NCBI RefSeq assembly: GCF_003473485.1
Contig: NC_053043.1
Location: forward strand, 13,464,001-13,528,000
Length of the DNA stretch: 64,000 bases
Direction: 5' to 3'
Source of the DNA: Medicago truncatula
Lineage: Eukaryota; Streptophyta; Magnoliopsida; Fabales; Fabaceae
The position numbers were made by a program, and so were the translations under genes. The notes beneath the pieces were generated by a model. It was not told the origin of the DNA and did no database searches. It saw only the letters and a program-made list of their open reading frames with translations. Below are positions 62,678-64,000 of this stretch, in pieces. Position 1 is the stretch's first letter; each line of letters opens with the position of its first letter.

Positions 62678-63814
62678 TTAATCATGCGGCTTGAGGTTTC
62701 TCAATCTTTTAAGTTCATCAATCAAAGCCAACAAATTATTATAAGATGAGCCACCTTTTTGAATAGCTTGTGTAGCCTTTTCTCCAAACTCTCGAGCACG
62801 TACCCTGATATTTTTAGCTTCATCACCACCGCCCATCAATCTCCTCACAGCCTTCTCTATGCTATCTTTGCTCACCAACTTCTCTCTCTCCGCAACACCA
62901 CTTGTACACCATTCTGTTGCACCGACTTCAATTCCAATTCCTCGAACTTGTGTTATTAGTTTCTCGTTGTAGAATTGATCTCCATGGACTGGCCACGTTA
63001 TCATTGGAACTCCCATGCTAACAGCCTCTACGATTGAGTTCCCCCCGCAATGCGTCATAAATCCCCCCACTGCAGGGTGACTCAATATCTTAACTTGTGG
63101 GGCCCAACCCCTAATGATCAAACCCTTTTTCTCGATGTTTTTCTCTTCAAATCCCTTCGGCAACCACTTTTGTTTCTCCTCTTCGCTCTCATCTTCTTTC
63201 CCTTTCTTCTCCGGAACAACCCATATGAACGGTTGACCTGCTGCTTCTAGTGAGCATGCCATCTCATATAGTTGTTTATTAGATGAATAATTGATGCTTC
63301 CAAAACATATGTACAATACTGAGTTAACTCTCTTTGAGTCAAGCCAGCTCAGGCACTCGTGTACATTCACAAAAACCTCGTTTCCCCTCTCTGATTTTTC
63401 TTGAACGGTTCTGCAAATAAGAGAAGTTGGACCAATATGCCAAACCTTGTGACCTGTTGTTTTTTCGTAGTGTTGGATGCACTCTTCTCCATCAAATTCA
63501 CTGAAGTTGTTGATGATAAGTGCTTTACTTTTAAATATTGTCTCAAGCATTGTTTCTAGGAATGGGATGATTAACTTTGGCGGTTTTTCACATAAGGTGA
63601 TATGATGAGGAAAATTTGGAACAACAAAGGTACTTGAATCCGAATCAAAATTTGTATCAGAATGAAGTAAATTGTTTGTTTTGAGGGTCTCCATTAGGGA
63701 GACGGCAAAAAGGCACATTCCGTTAAATGTGATGTTAGGAATCTGAAACTTATGGGCCAAGTCATTAACCCATGGGTATGCAGCGTCGGAGATGATACAA
63801 TCTGGGGGATCATT
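62678..63814 (-). pseudogene. UDP-glycosyltransferase, UGT73-like, copy 3, split by an insertion
   Basis: Minus-strand frame of 378 residues, open to the edge of the inserted element. It starts at NDPPDCIISDAAYPWVND, equal to about residue 114 of copies 1 and 2. The first 113 residues, with the catalytic His22 region, are not on this side; they may lie beyond the insertion, outside the window. The rest is intact: Asp of IISD, PSPG box with first Trp, His and final Asp-Gln, and the same Gly at box position 22 (HCGGNS). The frame carries no stop or shift, so loss of function is recent. It is closer to copy 2 than to copy 1 (VETLKTNNLL-type segment, TSGVAE). Confidence 0.9.
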
Positions 63815-64000
63815 TGTTAGAATATTTTATTATTTAATAATATTCCAATATCATTATGTGGGCAAATATCGTAATAATAATTATATTAGCTATTTATCAA
63901 TTGTGAGCCTTAATTGATTAGTGATCAAATTAAGTAATAAGGCTAATTAGATTTCTATTTTGGATAATTAATTATTTAATTAGTTGATATGGACTCAACA
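63815..64000. mobile_element. Start of an LTR-type element (fossil), cut by the window end
   Basis: At 63815 similarity to the UGT paralogues stops abruptly and a TG-starting, AT-rich sequence (tgttagaatattttattatt) begins, as in many plant Ty1/copia LTRs. The five bases before it (tcatt) would be the target duplication, but the other side is outside the window. Family is a guess from the terminus only. The uninterrupted neighbouring gene frame suggests a young insertion. Confidence 0.55.

Noticed and set aside
48044-63814. Metabolic gene cluster around the UGTs
   Set aside because: No P450, acyltransferase, oxidosqualene cyclase or other pathway gene lies between or beside the copies; it is a tandem array of one family.

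Overview
The window is plant nuclear DNA, most likely from a legume of the Medicago/Trifolium type. This rests on AT-rich intergenic DNA, GT-AG introns, plant-only gene families (DUF1218, COBRA-like, type-B response regulator, family-1 UGT, hydroxyproline-rich wall protein) and legume-style SINEs, MITEs and L1 LINEs. The species is inferred; no marker proves it.

Layout. 1-6.1 kb: tandem pair of DUF1218 membrane-protein genes (+). 6.9-8.0 kb: two Stowaway-like MITEs and a foldback element. 8.5-12.0 kb: complete 10-exon importin-alpha gene (+), with a SINE in one intron. 15.6-16.1 kb: small proline-rich wall protein (-). 16.1-30.6 kb: gene-poor, with a SINE, a retroelement ORF scrap and a 4.9-kb L1 LINE (-) flanked by a 14-bp target duplication, itself inside LTR-like DNA. 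30.7-31.3 kb: two-exon gene with a CACTA-type transposase-associated domain (-). 33.7-36.1 kb: COBRA-like GPI-anchored protein (+). 36.3-39.4 kb: type-B cytokinin response regulator (-), tail to tail with it. 40.5-43.0 kb: large inverted repeat carrying a 205-bp GA tract in one arm only. 44-47 kb: a CACTA-type and another MITE. 48-64 kb: array of three intronless UGT73-like glycosyltransferase genes (-). The third is cut at its 5' side by an LTR-type element at the window edge. Between the UGT copies lie LINE scraps, a detached fragment of the response-regulator first exon, a short Helitron, a hAT-like element and MITEs.

The host genes share no operon and no single pathway. Two local families have grown by tandem duplication, the DUF1218 pair and the UGT array. 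The UGT array is the most interesting gene set: every copy has Gly in place of the near-invariant Trp at position 22 of the PSPG sugar-donor box while its frame stays open. I found no clearly new multi-gene system. The leads worth checking are the UGT donor-box variant, promoter divergence of the DUF1218 pair, the palindrome with one-sided GA expansion, the L1 that has lost its reverse-transcriptase active site, and the stand-alone transposase-associated gene. Exon junctions were placed by hand from splice signals and reading-frame continuity; no transcript or database was consulted.
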